A DNA stretch of 64,000 bases from Pelomonas sp047654805 (GCF_047654805.1 NZ_JASGIV010000001.1:5828001-5892000), one strand, 5' to 3'; shown: positions 1 to 8,705, counted from the first letter of the stretch. Translations and numbers: made by a program. Notes: generated by a model from the sequence alone, not told the origin.

Positions 1-1
1 G

Positions 2-52
2 CTGGATGCGATGCTGACGGAGGAGGGGGTGGTGTGGGACTGCGAGGGCTGA
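2..52 (+). CDS. C-terminal end of an unidentified protein (partial)
   Basis: Only the last 16 codons of a reading frame that enters from the left edge are present, ending ...VVWDCEG followed by TGA. The tail is too short to identify a family. I call it coding because it runs cleanly to a stop 58 bases before the next start codon and is on the same strand as the following genes, but chance openness in GC-rich DNA cannot be excluded. Confidence 0.35.
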   Translation: MDAMLTEEGVVWDCEG

Positions 53-110
53 CCGCCGCCGGCGCGCTGCCGGACAATGCCGGCACGTTCATTGCCACAA
101 GCAAACCGTC

Positions 111-344
111 ATGACCAAGCCCACCCTGCTGGCCCTGTCTGCCACCGCCCTGCTGCTGACCCAGTCCGCGCTGGCCGCCCCCAAGCCCTGCGACGAGCTG
201 AAGGCCGAGATCGCCGCCCGACTCGACGAGAAGGGCGTCAAGGGCTACGAGATCACGGCCGTCGAGAATTACAAGGTCGGCGATGCCAAGGTCATCGGCA
301 GTTGCGATGGCGGCACGAAGAAGCTGACCTACGTGCGCAAGTGA
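111..344 (+). CDS. DUF1161 family small periplasmic protein
   Basis: A 77-residue protein with a clear Sec signal peptide (residues 1 to about 20: charged start, hydrophobic leucine/alanine core, ALAA cleavage site). The mature part has the DUF1161 pattern: a CDELK start, the KGVKGYEI stretch, GDAKVIGSCDGGTKKL near the end, and two cysteines that could form a disulfide. The family is widespread in proteobacteria and has no established function. It ends 7 bases before pepQ starts, so the two may share a transcript, although no functional link is evident. Family assignment is from recognised pattern; function is unknown. Confidence 0.8.
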   Translation: MTKPTLLALSATALLLTQSALAAPKPCDELKAEIAARLDEKGVKGYEITAVENYKVGDAKVIGSCDGGTKKLTYVRK

Positions 345-351
345 GGCGTTG

Positions 352-1671
352 ATGAGCCTCTACCTCGACCACCTCGCCACCCTGCAGCACCAGGCCGAAG
401 CCGCGCTGGAGCGCACCGGCTTCGACGCGCTGCTGATCGCCTCCGGCATCGAGAAGTACGCCTTCCTCGACGACCGGCCCTATCTGTTCCAGGCCAACCC
501 GCATTTCAAGCATTGGCTGCCGCTGACGGAGCATCCACATTCGTGGCTGGCCGTGCGGCCGGGCCGCAAGCCGCGCGTCGTCTATTACCAGCCCGACGAC
601 TACTGGCATGTGCCGCCCAGCGCGCCCGGCGGCGAGTGGGTGGATGCCGTCGAGCTGATCGTCATCCGCGAACCTGAAGAAGCTGCCAAGGCACTGGCCG
701 ATGTCGTCACGCCGCGCACGGCCATCCTTGGTGAGGCGGATGCGGCGCTGTCGGGCCTGACGCCCAACAATCCCGAGCCGCTGCTGAACCTGCTGCATTG
801 GGCGCGCGGCGTGAAGACCCCCTACGAGCTGGAACAGATGCGCGCTGCGCAGCGCCGCGCGGTGCCGGGGCACAGCGCCGCCCGTGCCGCCTTCCTGCGC
901 GGCGAGAGCGAGGCGGGCATCCATCGCGCCTATCTGGCCGCGACCGGCCACACCGATCGCGACCTGCCTTACACCAACATCATCGGCCTCAACGAGCATG
1001 CCGCGGTGCTGCATTACCAGTACCAGGACGAGCAGGCGCCGGCCGAGATGCGCAGCTTCCTCATCGACGCCGGCGCGCAGGTGAACGGCTATGCCAGCGA
1101 CATCACGCGCACCTGGGTGGCGCCGGGCCACGACGAATTCGCGGCGCTGGTCTCGATGATGGAGACGGAGCAGTTGGGCCTCGTCGATGAGGTGCGCGAG
1201 GGCGTGGACTACCGCGACATCCACCTCAGCACGCACCGCCGCGTCGCCCGCGTGCTGCGCGAGGCCGGCCTCGTGAAGATGAGCGAGGAGGCCATGGTCG
1301 AGGAGGGCGTGACCAAGCCCTTCTTCCCGCACGGCATCGGCCATCTGCTGGGCCTGCAAGTGCATGATGTCGGCGGCTTCATGGCCAGCGAGATCGGCGG
1401 CGTCGCGGCCAAGCCGGAGGGCCACCGCTACCTGCGTCTGACGCGGCCGTTGCAGCCCGGCATGGTGGTTACCATCGAGCCGGGCCTGTACTTCATCCCG
1501 ATGCTGCTGCGCGAGCTGCGCGCCTCCGGGCACTCGGCCCGGGTGGACTGGGCTGCAGTGGAGAGGCTGTCGCGCTACGGCGGCATCCGCATCGAGGACG
1601 ACGTGGCCTGCCGTGCCGCGGGTGAGGCACCCGAGAACCTCACGCGCGATGCATTCGCCCTGCTTGGCTAG
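352..1671 (+). CDS. pepQ: Xaa-Pro dipeptidase PepQ
   Basis: A cytosolic metallodipeptidase of the M24 (pita-bread) family that hydrolyses dipeptides with C-terminal proline. The 439 residues match the length of E. coli PepQ (443). The five dimetal-site ligands are all present with family spacing: D239, D250, H331 (in HGIGH), E376 (in TIEPG) and E415 (in RIEDD). The N-terminal half (FLDDRPY, then the YYQPDDYWH region) also follows PepQ rather than methionine aminopeptidase or PepP. I start at the ATG at 352; a TTG one codon upstream is possible but less likely. The stop codon overlaps the stop of the convergent GH74 gene by 4 bases. Confidence 0.93.
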   Translation: MSLYLDHLATLQHQAEAALERTGFDALLIASGIEKYAFLDDRPYLFQANPHFKHWLPLTEHPHSWLAVRPGRKPRVVYYQPDDYWHVPPSAPGGEWVDAVELIVIREPEEAAKALADVVTPRTAILGEADAALSGLTPNNPEPLLNLLHWARGVKTPYELEQMRAAQRRAVPGHSAARAAFLRGESEAGIHRAYLAATGHTDRDLPYTNIIGLNEHAAVLHYQYQDEQAPAEMRSFLIDAGAQVNGYASDITRTWVAPGHDEFAALVSMMETEQLGLVDEVREGVDYRDIHLSTHRRVARVLREAGLVKMSEEAMVEEGVTKPFFPHGIGHLLGLQVHDVGGFMASEIGGVAAKPEGHRYLRLTRPLQPGMVVTIEPGLYFIPMLLRELRASGHSARVDWAAVERLSRYGGIRIEDDVACRAAGEAPENLTRDAFALLG

Positions 1672-3920
1672 GGGCTGAGCGCGTCGCCGTACAGCACGCC
1701 GCGACCGTGCGTGCCGACGTAGACGCGGCCGTACAGCTTGGGGTCACCGCTGACCTGCAGGATCAACCCCCATTGATGGGCGTCGTCATTGATGCGCTGC
1801 CAGCTCGCGGCGCCGTCCGTGGAGCGGAACAGGCCGTAGCGGCCCGAGACGGTGCCGACGAGGTACAGGGCCGGGTCGCTGGCGCCGGGCGCCCCGCGGC
1901 CGAAGCCGAAGGCGTGGATCTGTGCGATGGCGGGCTGGCGCTGGAAGGACTGGCCGCTGGCTGAGCGGTAGAGCCCATGGAAGGCCGCCAGCCACAGTTC
2001 GCCCTCGCGGCCGGGAGTGGCGTAGAGACGATCCTGGCCACCACGGTCGTCACCCCGGCTGCTGTGGTTGTGGCCACCGGCCGCGGCGCGCGTGACGGGG
2101 CCGTCCGGCAAGGCCAGGGGCCTGGCGCTGAACGTGAGGCCGCCGTCGTCGCTCGCGAACAGCTGGTCATCGAACAACGCCATGGCATGGAAGCGCCGGG
2201 GGTTCACGCGGTCGGCGATGACGCGGGTACCGGCGGGCAGCCCCTTGACGGCGGTCCACGTGTCGCCACGGTCGTGGCTGACGTGCGGCGTCCCGCCCCT
2301 GGGCGTCCAGACCCAGGACTTGCCATCGGCGGATACAGCGACGAAGCCATCGCTGGATTTGGAGTCGGGCACGGTCGTCGGCTCGCGCCAGGTGGTGCCG
2401 CCGTCCAGCGAGTAGCCGAGGTTGCTACCGCCATCGCGCGGCTTGCCGATGCGGACCACGACTTCGGGCGCCAACTCAGCTCCGGTCACGTCATGCGTGT
2501 TGCCAAAGAAGGGCGGCTTAGGGTTGCCGGGAGCGGCCGTGTCCAGGTCGGCGTGCACGAAGCCCGAGTAGTCGCCGATGGCCGTCACCAGCGGTACGCC
2601 CCGGGTCGGGCTGTGCAGGGCCAGGGCCACGGTCTCCTCGATGCCGCGGCTCATGACCTGCCAGTGGGTGGGTTTCGCGCTGTCGGCCTGGGTCAGGTCC
2701 AGCGTCTCCCAGCCGCCGTAGCCGGTCGTGAAGAGGGCGTGGTCGGGATTGGAGGGGTCGATCTTTACGTCGTAGAGCCAGTGCAGGTGGGTGTCGGCGA
2801 CGTACGGTGCCGCCGAGGCGTCGAAGCGGGCGACAGTGAACAGCGGCCGCCACGTTGCGCCCCCGTCGCTGCTGCGGAACAGTTCGTCTCCTTTGCCGCG
2901 GCCGGCGGTGCTGGCGAGCAGGCGCAGCGGGTTTGCGGCGTCGACGGCGATGGCGGCATAGCCGAAGGGCTGCGCGGCGCTGGGGCGTTCAGGCGTGATG
3001 TCGGCCCATGTCTGCCGGCCGGGGTCGTAGCGCCAGACCGAGCCGTCTTTCATGCGATGCGGACCGGGCTCGCTGGCATAGGCGATGTAGAGCCTCCCGT
3101 CGCCGGCCAGCGCGGCGCGCATGGGGCGGTGCTGCGCCGGCCCGCCGGACACGGGCTGCCAGGTGGCGCCGGCATCGTGGCTGACCCAAAGGCTGGGCCG
3201 TCCGATGACGGAAAGGCCCGCATAGATCGTGCGGCTGGCTTGGCCGCGCGTGCCGCTGGCCGGGTCGAACAGCACGAAGGCGATGCCGGCCTTGCCGTCG
3301 CTGCCTCCCCAACTGGGCGGCGGGCCGTCTGCGGCGCTGCGCTGCCAGGCGACGTCGGGCAGTGTGCCGACGTGCTGGAAGCTGGTGGCGGCATCGGTAC
3401 TGCGCCACAGACCGGCATTGCGGCTGCCGAGGTAGAGCACGCGGCCTTCGTTGGGGTCCACGGCGAGGCGTTCACCGTTGCCGCGCCCGCCCTCGTTGGC
3501 GCCCAGCTTGAAGGGCAGTTCGGTGCGCTGGAAGCTGCGACCCCGGTCGTGTGAACGCAGCACGGCGCCGTTGGGTGCGGAGGGGTGGGTGTAGGTGCCG
3601 CAGGCGAGGTAGAGGGCGTCGGGGTCGTGGGGGTCGATGGCCAGGCTCTCGACGCCCATCAGGTTGACATCGGTCAGCGGCAGCCCGTCCAGCAGCGGCT
3701 GCCATGGGCCGGTGGCGGTGTCGCGGCGGTAGGCTCCGCCCATGTCCGTGCGGGCGTACGTCAGGCCAGGCGCTGCAGTATGGAAGGACAGGCCGTCGAC
3801 GAAGCCGCCGCCAACGATGGCGACGGGGCGCCAGTGGTAGGGCAGGTCCACGGGCGGCGCGGCCTGGGTGGAGGCGCCGGCCAGCAGCAGGGCGCCCAGC
3901 AAGGGCTTGATGGTTTTCAT
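1668..3920 (-). CDS. GH74 family xyloglucan-active endoglucanase, secreted
   Basis: A 750-residue secreted glycoside hydrolase. It opens with a signal peptide (MKTIKPLLGALLLAGASTQA) and then reads as two seven-bladed beta-propellers built from BNR/sialidase-like SxDxGxTW repeats. The GH74 signatures are present: IVGGGFVDGLSFH, then the TDMGGAYR motif with the first catalytic Asp (D59), and GDYSGFVHADL with the second (D450). GH74 enzymes cleave the beta-1,4-glucan backbone of xyloglucan from plant cell walls; exact endo or exo mode cannot be read here. I chose the ATG at 3920 because the signal peptide begins there and GGAG lies just upstream; an upstream in-frame ATG adds 11 hydrophilic residues. 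No other plant-polymer genes flank it, so it may act alone or with genes elsewhere. Confidence 0.88.
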   Translation of the reverse strand: MKTIKPLLGALLLAGASTQAAPPVDLPYHWRPVAIVGGGFVDGLSFHTAAPGLTYARTDMGGAYRRDTATGPWQPLLDGLPLTDVNLMGVESLAIDPHDPDALYLACGTYTHPSAPNGAVLRSHDRGRSFQRTELPFKLGANEGGRGNGERLAVDPNEGRVLYLGSRNAGLWRSTDAATSFQHVGTLPDVAWQRSAADGPPPSWGGSDGKAGIAFVLFDPASGTRGQASRTIYAGLSVIGRPSLWVSHDAGATWQPVSGGPAQHRPMRAALAGDGRLYIAYASEPGPHRMKDGSVWRYDPGRQTWADITPERPSAAQPFGYAAIAVDAANPLRLLASTAGRGKGDELFRSSDGGATWRPLFTVARFDASAAPYVADTHLHWLYDVKIDPSNPDHALFTTGYGGWETLDLTQADSAKPTHWQVMSRGIEETVALALHSPTRGVPLVTAIGDYSGFVHADLDTAAPGNPKPPFFGNTHDVTGAELAPEVVVRIGKPRDGGSNLGYSLDGGTTWREPTTVPDSKSSDGFVAVSADGKSWVWTPRGGTPHVSHDRGDTWTAVKGLPAGTRVIADRVNPRRFHAMALFDDQLFASDDGGLTFSARPLALPDGPVTRAAAGGHNHSSRGDDRGGQDRLYATPGREGELWLAAFHGLYRSASGQSFQRQPAIAQIHAFGFGRGAPGASDPALYLVGTVSGRYGLFRSTDGAASWQRINDDAHQWGLILQVSGDPKLYGRVYVGTHGRGVLYGDALSP

Positions 3921-3957
3921 GTCTCCAGCATCTTTTGTGACAGCGCTGGACATCGTA

Positions 3958-3980
3958 ATTTGTTCGCCTGACGAACAAAT
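3958..3980. promoter_or_regulatory. Perfect inverted repeat upstream of the GH74 gene
   Basis: Two perfect 9-base arms (ATTTGTTCG and CGAACAAAT) around a 5-base spacer, 38 bases before the GH74 start codon and after the Lrp-type gene. It lacks a following T-run on either strand, so an operator is more likely than a terminator. The cognate regulator is unknown. Confidence 0.55.
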
Positions 3981-4023
3981 GTGGTTTACCCCTGGAAACC
4001 GGCTGTAGCGGCCGAGGAGGGGA

Positions 4024-4512
4024 TCAGGGGATGACCATGCCCGTCTCGGTCTTGACCCTGTCCAGGGCGATCAAGGAGCGGTAGCTCTTGACCGATTCGT
4101 TCTCGGCGAACAGCCTTCGGGTCACGCGCTGGTAGACGCGCATGTCGGCGGCAAGGATGACCAGCACGAAGCTGCTGCCGCCGGTCACGTAGTAGCACTG
4201 CTGCACCTCCGGCGCATCGCGGAACAGCGCCTTGGCGCGGTCCACCGTTGCGGCGTTCTCGTTGTGCAGATGCACCTCCACGATGGAGGTGATGGTGACG
4301 CCCACGGCGTCGGGATCGACCCGGGCGACATTGGCGGCGATGACGCCGGCGTCTTCCATGGCGGCGATGCGGCGCTGCACGGCGGCGGCGGACAGGTGCA
4401 CCTCATCGGCGATGCTTCGCTGAGGCCGCTTGTTGTCACGCTGGAGGATGTCGAGGATGGCGCGGTCCTGCCGGTCCAGGGTGAACTCGTCACTGCGTGG
4501 CTTGCGTGGCAT
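4024..4512 (-). CDS. Lrp/AsnC family transcriptional regulator
   Basis: A 162-residue protein of usual Lrp/AsnC length. Residues about 14-75 form the AsnC-type helix-turn-helix (LDRQDRAILDILQRD, then the LSAAAVQRRIAAMEDAGVI recognition region). Residues about 80-155 are the RAM/AsnC ligand-binding domain with the VQQCYYVTGGSSFVLVI strand-turn-strand segment. Such regulators bind DNA as octamers or dimers and sense amino acids. It is divergent from an EamA-type exporter with 72 bases between the start codons, the common arrangement for a local regulator and its amino-acid exporter. That partnership is inferred from position; the effector is not known. Confidence 0.9.
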   Translation of the reverse strand: MPRKPRSDEFTLDRQDRAILDILQRDNKRPQRSIADEVHLSAAAVQRRIAAMEDAGVIAANVARVDPDAVGVTITSIVEVHLHNENAATVDRAKALFRDAPEVQQCYYVTGGSSFVLVILAADMRVYQRVTRRLFAENESVKSYRSLIALDRVKTETGMVIP

Positions 4513-4517
4513 GGCGA

Positions 4518-4575
4518 TTATTTGTTGCGTCTACGTACTGAAATTGGAGCGCAAGACTTTGTTTGGCGCAAATAA
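4518..4575. promoter_or_regulatory. Divergent promoter region with repeated half-sites
   Basis: The region between the Lrp-type gene and the exporter gene is AT-richer than its surroundings. It holds TTGCGT (4525-4530) and two GCGCAA copies (4549-4554, 4566-4571), plus TTATTTG (4518-4524) mirrored by CAAATAA (4569-4575). These spaced half-sites are plausible contacts for the adjacent Lrp-type regulator; no fixed consensus was matched. Confidence 0.4.
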
Positions 4576-4584
4576 AGTGCGCCG

Positions 4585-5553
4585 ATGACTTCGCTTTCGA
4601 CGGCCGGCCATGCTGGTGCTTTGCAGGGGGACAGGCTCGCCGGGCTGGCCTGCGGCATGGGCGCCGGCGCGCTCTGGGGCCTCGTTTTCCTCGCGCCCGA
4701 ACTGGTCGGCGATTTCGGACCGCTGCATCTGACCATCGGTCGCTACCTCTGCTACGGCCTGATTTCAGGGGTTCTGGTGGCGTTTCGCTGGCGCTCGCTG
4801 ATGGCGCGCGTGGCGCGGCGCCAGTGGCTGAGCCTTGCCTGGCTCGCCTTTGCCGGCAACACCCTGTACTACCTCCTGCTGTCGGCCGCGGTGCAGACCG
4901 GCGGCATCGCGATGACGTCGCTCGTGATCGGCTTCCTGCCCATTGCCGTCACGATCATCGGCAGCCGCGACAGCGGGGCCGTGCCGCTTGGCAGGCTGGT
5001 GCCCTCGTTGCTGCTGTGCGCTGCGGGCGTCGTCTGCATCGGCTGGCAGGCCATTGCTCACCCGGCCGGCGGTTCGCTGGGAAGGACACTGCTCGGGCTT
5101 GCCTGTGCTGCGGGTGCGCTGGCTTCGTGGACAGCCTACGCCGTGGGCAACGCCCGAGCGCTTCACCGCTTGGAGCACGTGACGCCTCACGAATGGAACC
5201 TGCTGACGGGTGTCGTCACCGGTGCGCAGAGCATGGCCCTGATTCCGCTGGCGATTCTGCTGGGTGCCGGTGGGCACGAGCTGTCCAGCTGGGCGTGGCT
5301 TGGTGCTGTCTCTATGGGCGTCGCACTACTGGCGTCCATCTACGGCAACGCCTTGTGGAATCGCATGAGCCGCCTGCTTCCGCTCACGCTGGTCGGCCAG
5401 ATGATCCTGTTCGAGACGTTGTTCGCGCTGCTCTACGGGCTCGCGTGGGAGCACCGTCTGCCGACCCCGCTGGAGGCCGCCGCCCTGGCGCTGGTGGTCC
5501 TGAGCGTCCTGACCTGCCTCAAGGCGCATCGTCCGGTTGCTGCGACGTACTGA
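4585..5553 (+). CDS. EamA/DMT superfamily transporter
   Basis: A 322-residue inner-membrane protein with about ten hydrophobic segments arranged as two EamA repeats, the standard drug/metabolite transporter layout. The first repeat starts with GALWGLVFLAPEL (about residue 28) and the second after about residue 165. Members commonly export amino acids or metabolites; substrate cannot be read from sequence. It is divergent from the Lrp/AsnC regulator at 4024-4512, which suggests amino-acid-responsive export. The start at 4585 is followed by a short hydrophilic leader and then the first membrane segment. It converges on the tyrosine phosphatase gene with 22 bases between the stops. Confidence 0.85.
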   Translation: MTSLSTAGHAGALQGDRLAGLACGMGAGALWGLVFLAPELVGDFGPLHLTIGRYLCYGLISGVLVAFRWRSLMARVARRQWLSLAWLAFAGNTLYYLLLSAAVQTGGIAMTSLVIGFLPIAVTIIGSRDSGAVPLGRLVPSLLLCAAGVVCIGWQAIAHPAGGSLGRTLLGLACAAGALASWTAYAVGNARALHRLEHVTPHEWNLLTGVVTGAQSMALIPLAILLGAGGHELSSWAWLGAVSMGVALLASIYGNALWNRMSRLLPLTLVGQMILFETLFALLYGLAWEHRLPTPLEAAALALVVLSVLTCLKAHRPVAATY

Positions 5554-5575
5554 CCGCCGCAGCTGCAGCCAGGCC

Positions 5576-6043
5576 TCAGCGGGTGCGCAGCGCCGTGACG
5601 AGCCCGTCACATGCCGCTTCGACGAGGTCCAGCACCTCTTCGAAGCCTGCCGCGCCGCCGTAGTACGGGTCGGGTACGTGCGGGTTGCCGGCATGGGGGG
5701 CGTATTCCATCAGCAGCTTCAGTCGATGGCGCTGCGCGGGTGGGCACAGTGCCCGGGCGTTCGCAAGATTGTCCTCGTCCATGGCCAGCACGAGGTCGAA
5801 GCGGGAGAAGTCCGCGGCGACCAACTGGCGGGCGCGCAGTGGGCTGAGGTCGTAGCCACGCCGGGCGGCATGCTCCTGGCTGCGCACGTCCGGTGGCGCG
5901 CCCACGTGGTAGCCGTGCGTGCCGGCAGAGTCGACTTCGACGTCTAGCCCGGCCGACTCAATCTTGGCGCGCATGACGCCCTCGGCGGTCGGGCTGCGGC
6001 AGATATTGCCCATGCAGAAGAAGAGGATGCGCTGTGTGCTCAT
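5576..6043 (-). CDS. Low-molecular-weight protein-tyrosine phosphatase
   Basis: A 155-residue cytosolic phosphatase of the LMW-PTP family, of normal family length. The P-loop C-x5-R signature is at residues 10-16 (CMGNICRS, with C10 as nucleophile and R16 binding phosphate), and the general-acid Asp is in DPYYG (D125). The start at 6043 places the P-loop at the canonical distance from the N-terminus; the frame stays open for 50 more codons upstream without family similarity. No tyrosine kinase or capsule export gene is next to it, so the substrate is unknown and the protein could be the housekeeping type rather than a Wzb-type polysaccharide regulator. Confidence 0.92.
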   Translation of the reverse strand: MSTQRILFFCMGNICRSPTAEGVMRAKIESAGLDVEVDSAGTHGYHVGAPPDVRSQEHAARRGYDLSPLRARQLVAADFSRFDLVLAMDEDNLANARALCPPAQRHRLKLLMEYAPHAGNPHVPDPYYGGAAGFEEVLDLVEAACDGLVTALRTR

Positions 6044-6248
6044 ACCCGCCGCATTCTCGGGGCCGAGCATCGGGCCTGCCATTGGCCAGAACGGCCGTGC
6101 ATAGGCACGGGCATTCCGCAGCGACTGCCTGTGCCCAATTCCAGCTGCCAAGCCGGCCCGCTCCGGGTGATGTGCTGCCGGTCGATCCGGCAAGCATCAC
6201 CACGCCCTCGGAGAACCAGTCTCGCACTCACTGAACGAGGGGGCTCAT

Positions 6249-8549
6249 TCAGAAGCGCATGTCCGCCCGCAGGGACACGACGCGGAAGGTCCTGTTGCGC
6301 GACCAGCTCTCCGTCAGGCGATGGTTGACGAGGTCAAGGCCTTCCGACGACGACTGCGCGTCACGCGGCAGCAGATTGGCCATGGACAGCCGCCAGTTAA
6401 TGCCGTCGCGCACGGAGCCGCTGGACCAGGACAGGTAGGCGTCGAGCTGATGGCGTGCAGTTTCCTCGCGGCGCAACGTCTCGGTCTGCTGCACACGTGT
6501 GGCGGGCACGTAGTTGACGTTGAAGCCGCTGCCGAAGTTCTGGCCCAGCGCCTTCCACCGGTGATCGATGCCGAAGTTCAGGCTGCCCTTGGGCTGCTGG
6601 TCCAGACGGTTGTTGGCGCCCGGGATGCCCTTGACCTTGCTGTCGAAGACGGCAAAGTTGAAACGCAGCAGCATCAGCTGCAGCTCGGGCGGTGCTTCCT
6701 CCCACAGCTCGTCCAGGCGTGCCTTGAGCTCGAACTCCAGGCCCATGGTGCGTGCCCCCTCCATGTTGCGTGGCCGGCTGACCCAGCGCGGCGACGTGTC
6801 CCAGGACACCGTCTCCAGCATCACCTGGTTGCGGATCAGGCTCTTGATGTTGCGCAGGAAGGCGCTCGCCGACACGATGCCGCCAGTGGGCAGCCAGTGC
6901 TCCAGGCTCAGATCGACGCCGGTGGCCAGCTCTGGCTTGAGGTCGGGGTTTCCGGCGCGGTCGGCATAAGTCTGGTAATTGGGGCCGTCGGGGTAGGTCG
7001 CGTTGATGTTGGGGCGGGCGATCAGGTCATTGAGGTTGGGTGAGCGGTAGCTGCGCGTCAGGCTAAGGCGCACCTGGTCCTTGGGAAAGGCCTCGGGCTT
7101 CCACAACAGGTGCAGCAGCGGCGACGTGACCTGCGAGACATTGCGTGTCTCGGGGAGAAGCCCGGCGGCGTCGGCGCGGGTCTCGATGCGCTCGTAGCGG
7201 ATGCCGGCGTAGACCGACCACATCTTGCTGGGACTCCACTCGTCCTGTGTGTAGGCGGCGAAGCGCTGGTTGCTGGAGCCCAGCGTATTGCCGAACTTCA
7301 CCAGGCCGGGGATGACGGCGCCGTTGACCAGGGTGTCGCGCACTTGCATGCGCTGGCTGCGCTCGGTCTCGACTCCGCTCACCCACTGGTGCTCCTGGGC
7401 CGTCTTCAGGCTCCACTTGGCGCTCAGGCTGGTCTGGTCCTCGTCGACGACGTTATGGTCGTCCTGCACGCGCTCGGTGGTCACGCCCGCGACGGTCAGC
7501 GTGTCGCGCCGGTGGCTGTTGTTGGAGTTCTTGAAGCCGCCTCGACCCAGTCGGAAATCCCAGCTCTCGCCGGGCTGGGGGCGGTAGTTGGCCGACAGGT
7601 TCAGCCGCAGGTTGTGCATGCGGCCATCGTTCTCGCCATGGATGTCGCGAAAGCGCGTGCCCTCGGCATTGGTCTGGCTGCTGCCCTCGTTCTGCGACAG
7701 CGCGAAGAAGGGCGCGATGCTGAAGCTCAGCGTGTCGCTGTATTTCCAGCGCAGCCGGGCATTGCCGTTGAGGTTGGCGCTGTTGCCCGCGCTGGTGCCG
7801 ATCTGCGAGGTCTCTTCGATGACTTGGCCAGTCTCGGTGTCGGTGACGCGGTTGTGCGAGTCAATGTTGTTGAAGCGCCGGCGCAGGCCGCCGTTGGTTG
7901 AGACGGCGCCGATGAACTCGTCGCCGTTGGGACCGCCCCACTTCAGGTTGCGCGTCCAGCTGAAGTCGGCCTGCGGTTCGTTGCGGTCCTGGCCTAGCGT
8001 GAAGCGCAGCTCGTGGTTTGCCTTCACCAGCGGCTCGCGCAGGATGATGTTGATGGTGCCGGCGATGGCCCGCGCACCGGTTTCGGCAGTGGGCGCGCGG
8101 TAGACCTCGATGCGCTCGATCTGGTCGGGTGGCAGGTCCTCCACGGCAAAGCCGGCAGGGGCGCGCTCGCCATCGACGAGGATCTGAGTGAAGCCGCTGC
8201 CCATGCCGCGCATGCGGATGTCCCCGCCACGGCCCGGCCGGCCACCGATGGTGACGCCCGGCAGGCGACGCAGCACGTCACCCAGCACGGTGTCTCCGTA
8301 GCGGTCCAGGTCCTCGCGCTCGATGACGATCTTGCTGGCCGTGCTGTTGCGGCGGCGGCTGTTGGCCGTGGGACCGCTGCTGATCTCGACGCGGTCCAGC
8401 CGGTTGCCGGCGCCGCTGGCTGCAGCGGCGGGCGCGGGGGCGCTGGCGGGCGCTGCGGGGGGCTTGGGAGTTGCGGGCGGCGTGGGCGTCTGGGCCGCGC
8501 TGATCGCGCAGGCGCACAGCGCGGCCAGCGCAAGGAGTGGGCGGCTCAT
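6249..8549 (-). CDS. TonB-dependent outer-membrane receptor
   Basis: A 766-residue outer-membrane receptor: signal peptide (about 1-20, ending ISAAQ), a proline/alanine-rich linker (about 21-47), a plug domain (about 60-180; VLGDVLRRLPGVTIGG, the IRMRGMGSGFTQILVDG segment, IERIEVYRAPTAE and GTINIIL) and a beta-barrel that closes with the terminal phenylalanine expected for BAM-dependent insertion. It imports a substrate using TonB energy. The substrate is not evident: no siderophore, cobalamin or sugar genes flank it. I chose the ATG at 8549 because the signal peptide begins there and because a GTG 13 codons upstream lies inside the inverted repeat at 8581-8613. Confidence 0.9.
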   Translation of the reverse strand: MSRPLLALAALCACAISAAQTPTPPATPKPPAAPASAPAPAAAASGAGNRLDRVEISSGPTANSRRRNSTASKIVIEREDLDRYGDTVLGDVLRRLPGVTIGGRPGRGGDIRMRGMGSGFTQILVDGERAPAGFAVEDLPPDQIERIEVYRAPTAETGARAIAGTINIILREPLVKANHELRFTLGQDRNEPQADFSWTRNLKWGGPNGDEFIGAVSTNGGLRRRFNNIDSHNRVTDTETGQVIEETSQIGTSAGNSANLNGNARLRWKYSDTLSFSIAPFFALSQNEGSSQTNAEGTRFRDIHGENDGRMHNLRLNLSANYRPQPGESWDFRLGRGGFKNSNNSHRRDTLTVAGVTTERVQDDHNVVDEDQTSLSAKWSLKTAQEHQWVSGVETERSQRMQVRDTLVNGAVIPGLVKFGNTLGSSNQRFAAYTQDEWSPSKMWSVYAGIRYERIETRADAAGLLPETRNVSQVTSPLLHLLWKPEAFPKDQVRLSLTRSYRSPNLNDLIARPNINATYPDGPNYQTYADRAGNPDLKPELATGVDLSLEHWLPTGGIVSASAFLRNIKSLIRNQVMLETVSWDTSPRWVSRPRNMEGARTMGLEFELKARLDELWEEAPPELQLMLLRFNFAVFDSKVKGIPGANNRLDQQPKGSLNFGIDHRWKALGQNFGSGFNVNYVPATRVQQTETLRREETARHQLDAYLSWSSGSVRDGINWRLSMANLLPRDAQSSSEGLDLVNHRLTESWSRNRTFRVVSLRADMRF

Positions 8550-8580
8550 GGCCGCGCATTCTTGCGGCGTGCGGTTACGG

Positions 8581-8613
8581 CCGCTCACGTAAATCGCTCA
8601 TTTACATGAGCGG
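8581..8613. promoter_or_regulatory. Long inverted repeat upstream of the TonB-dependent receptor
   Basis: Two 14-base arms (CCGCTCACGTAAAT and ATTTACATGAGCGG) with a single mismatch, separated by 5 bases, starting 32 bases before the receptor start codon. No T-run follows. The size and symmetry suit an operator for a dimeric or tetrameric regulator, or a stem in the 5' untranslated RNA. Confidence 0.6.
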
Positions 8614-8705
8614 AAGTTATGGGCGACCGATGTCGTGCCGCGCATGCGGCGCGTCCTTCGACGGGCGTCACGGCGCCCGCAGTGGACGCCCTGCGCTGAC
8701 TCGTC

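Noticed and set aside
6044..6248. Search for a gene or RNA in the longest gap
   Set aside because: Only short frames without similarity and weak hairpins (a CTGAA/TTCAG pair near 6231-6251) were found, with no promoter or RNA family pattern.
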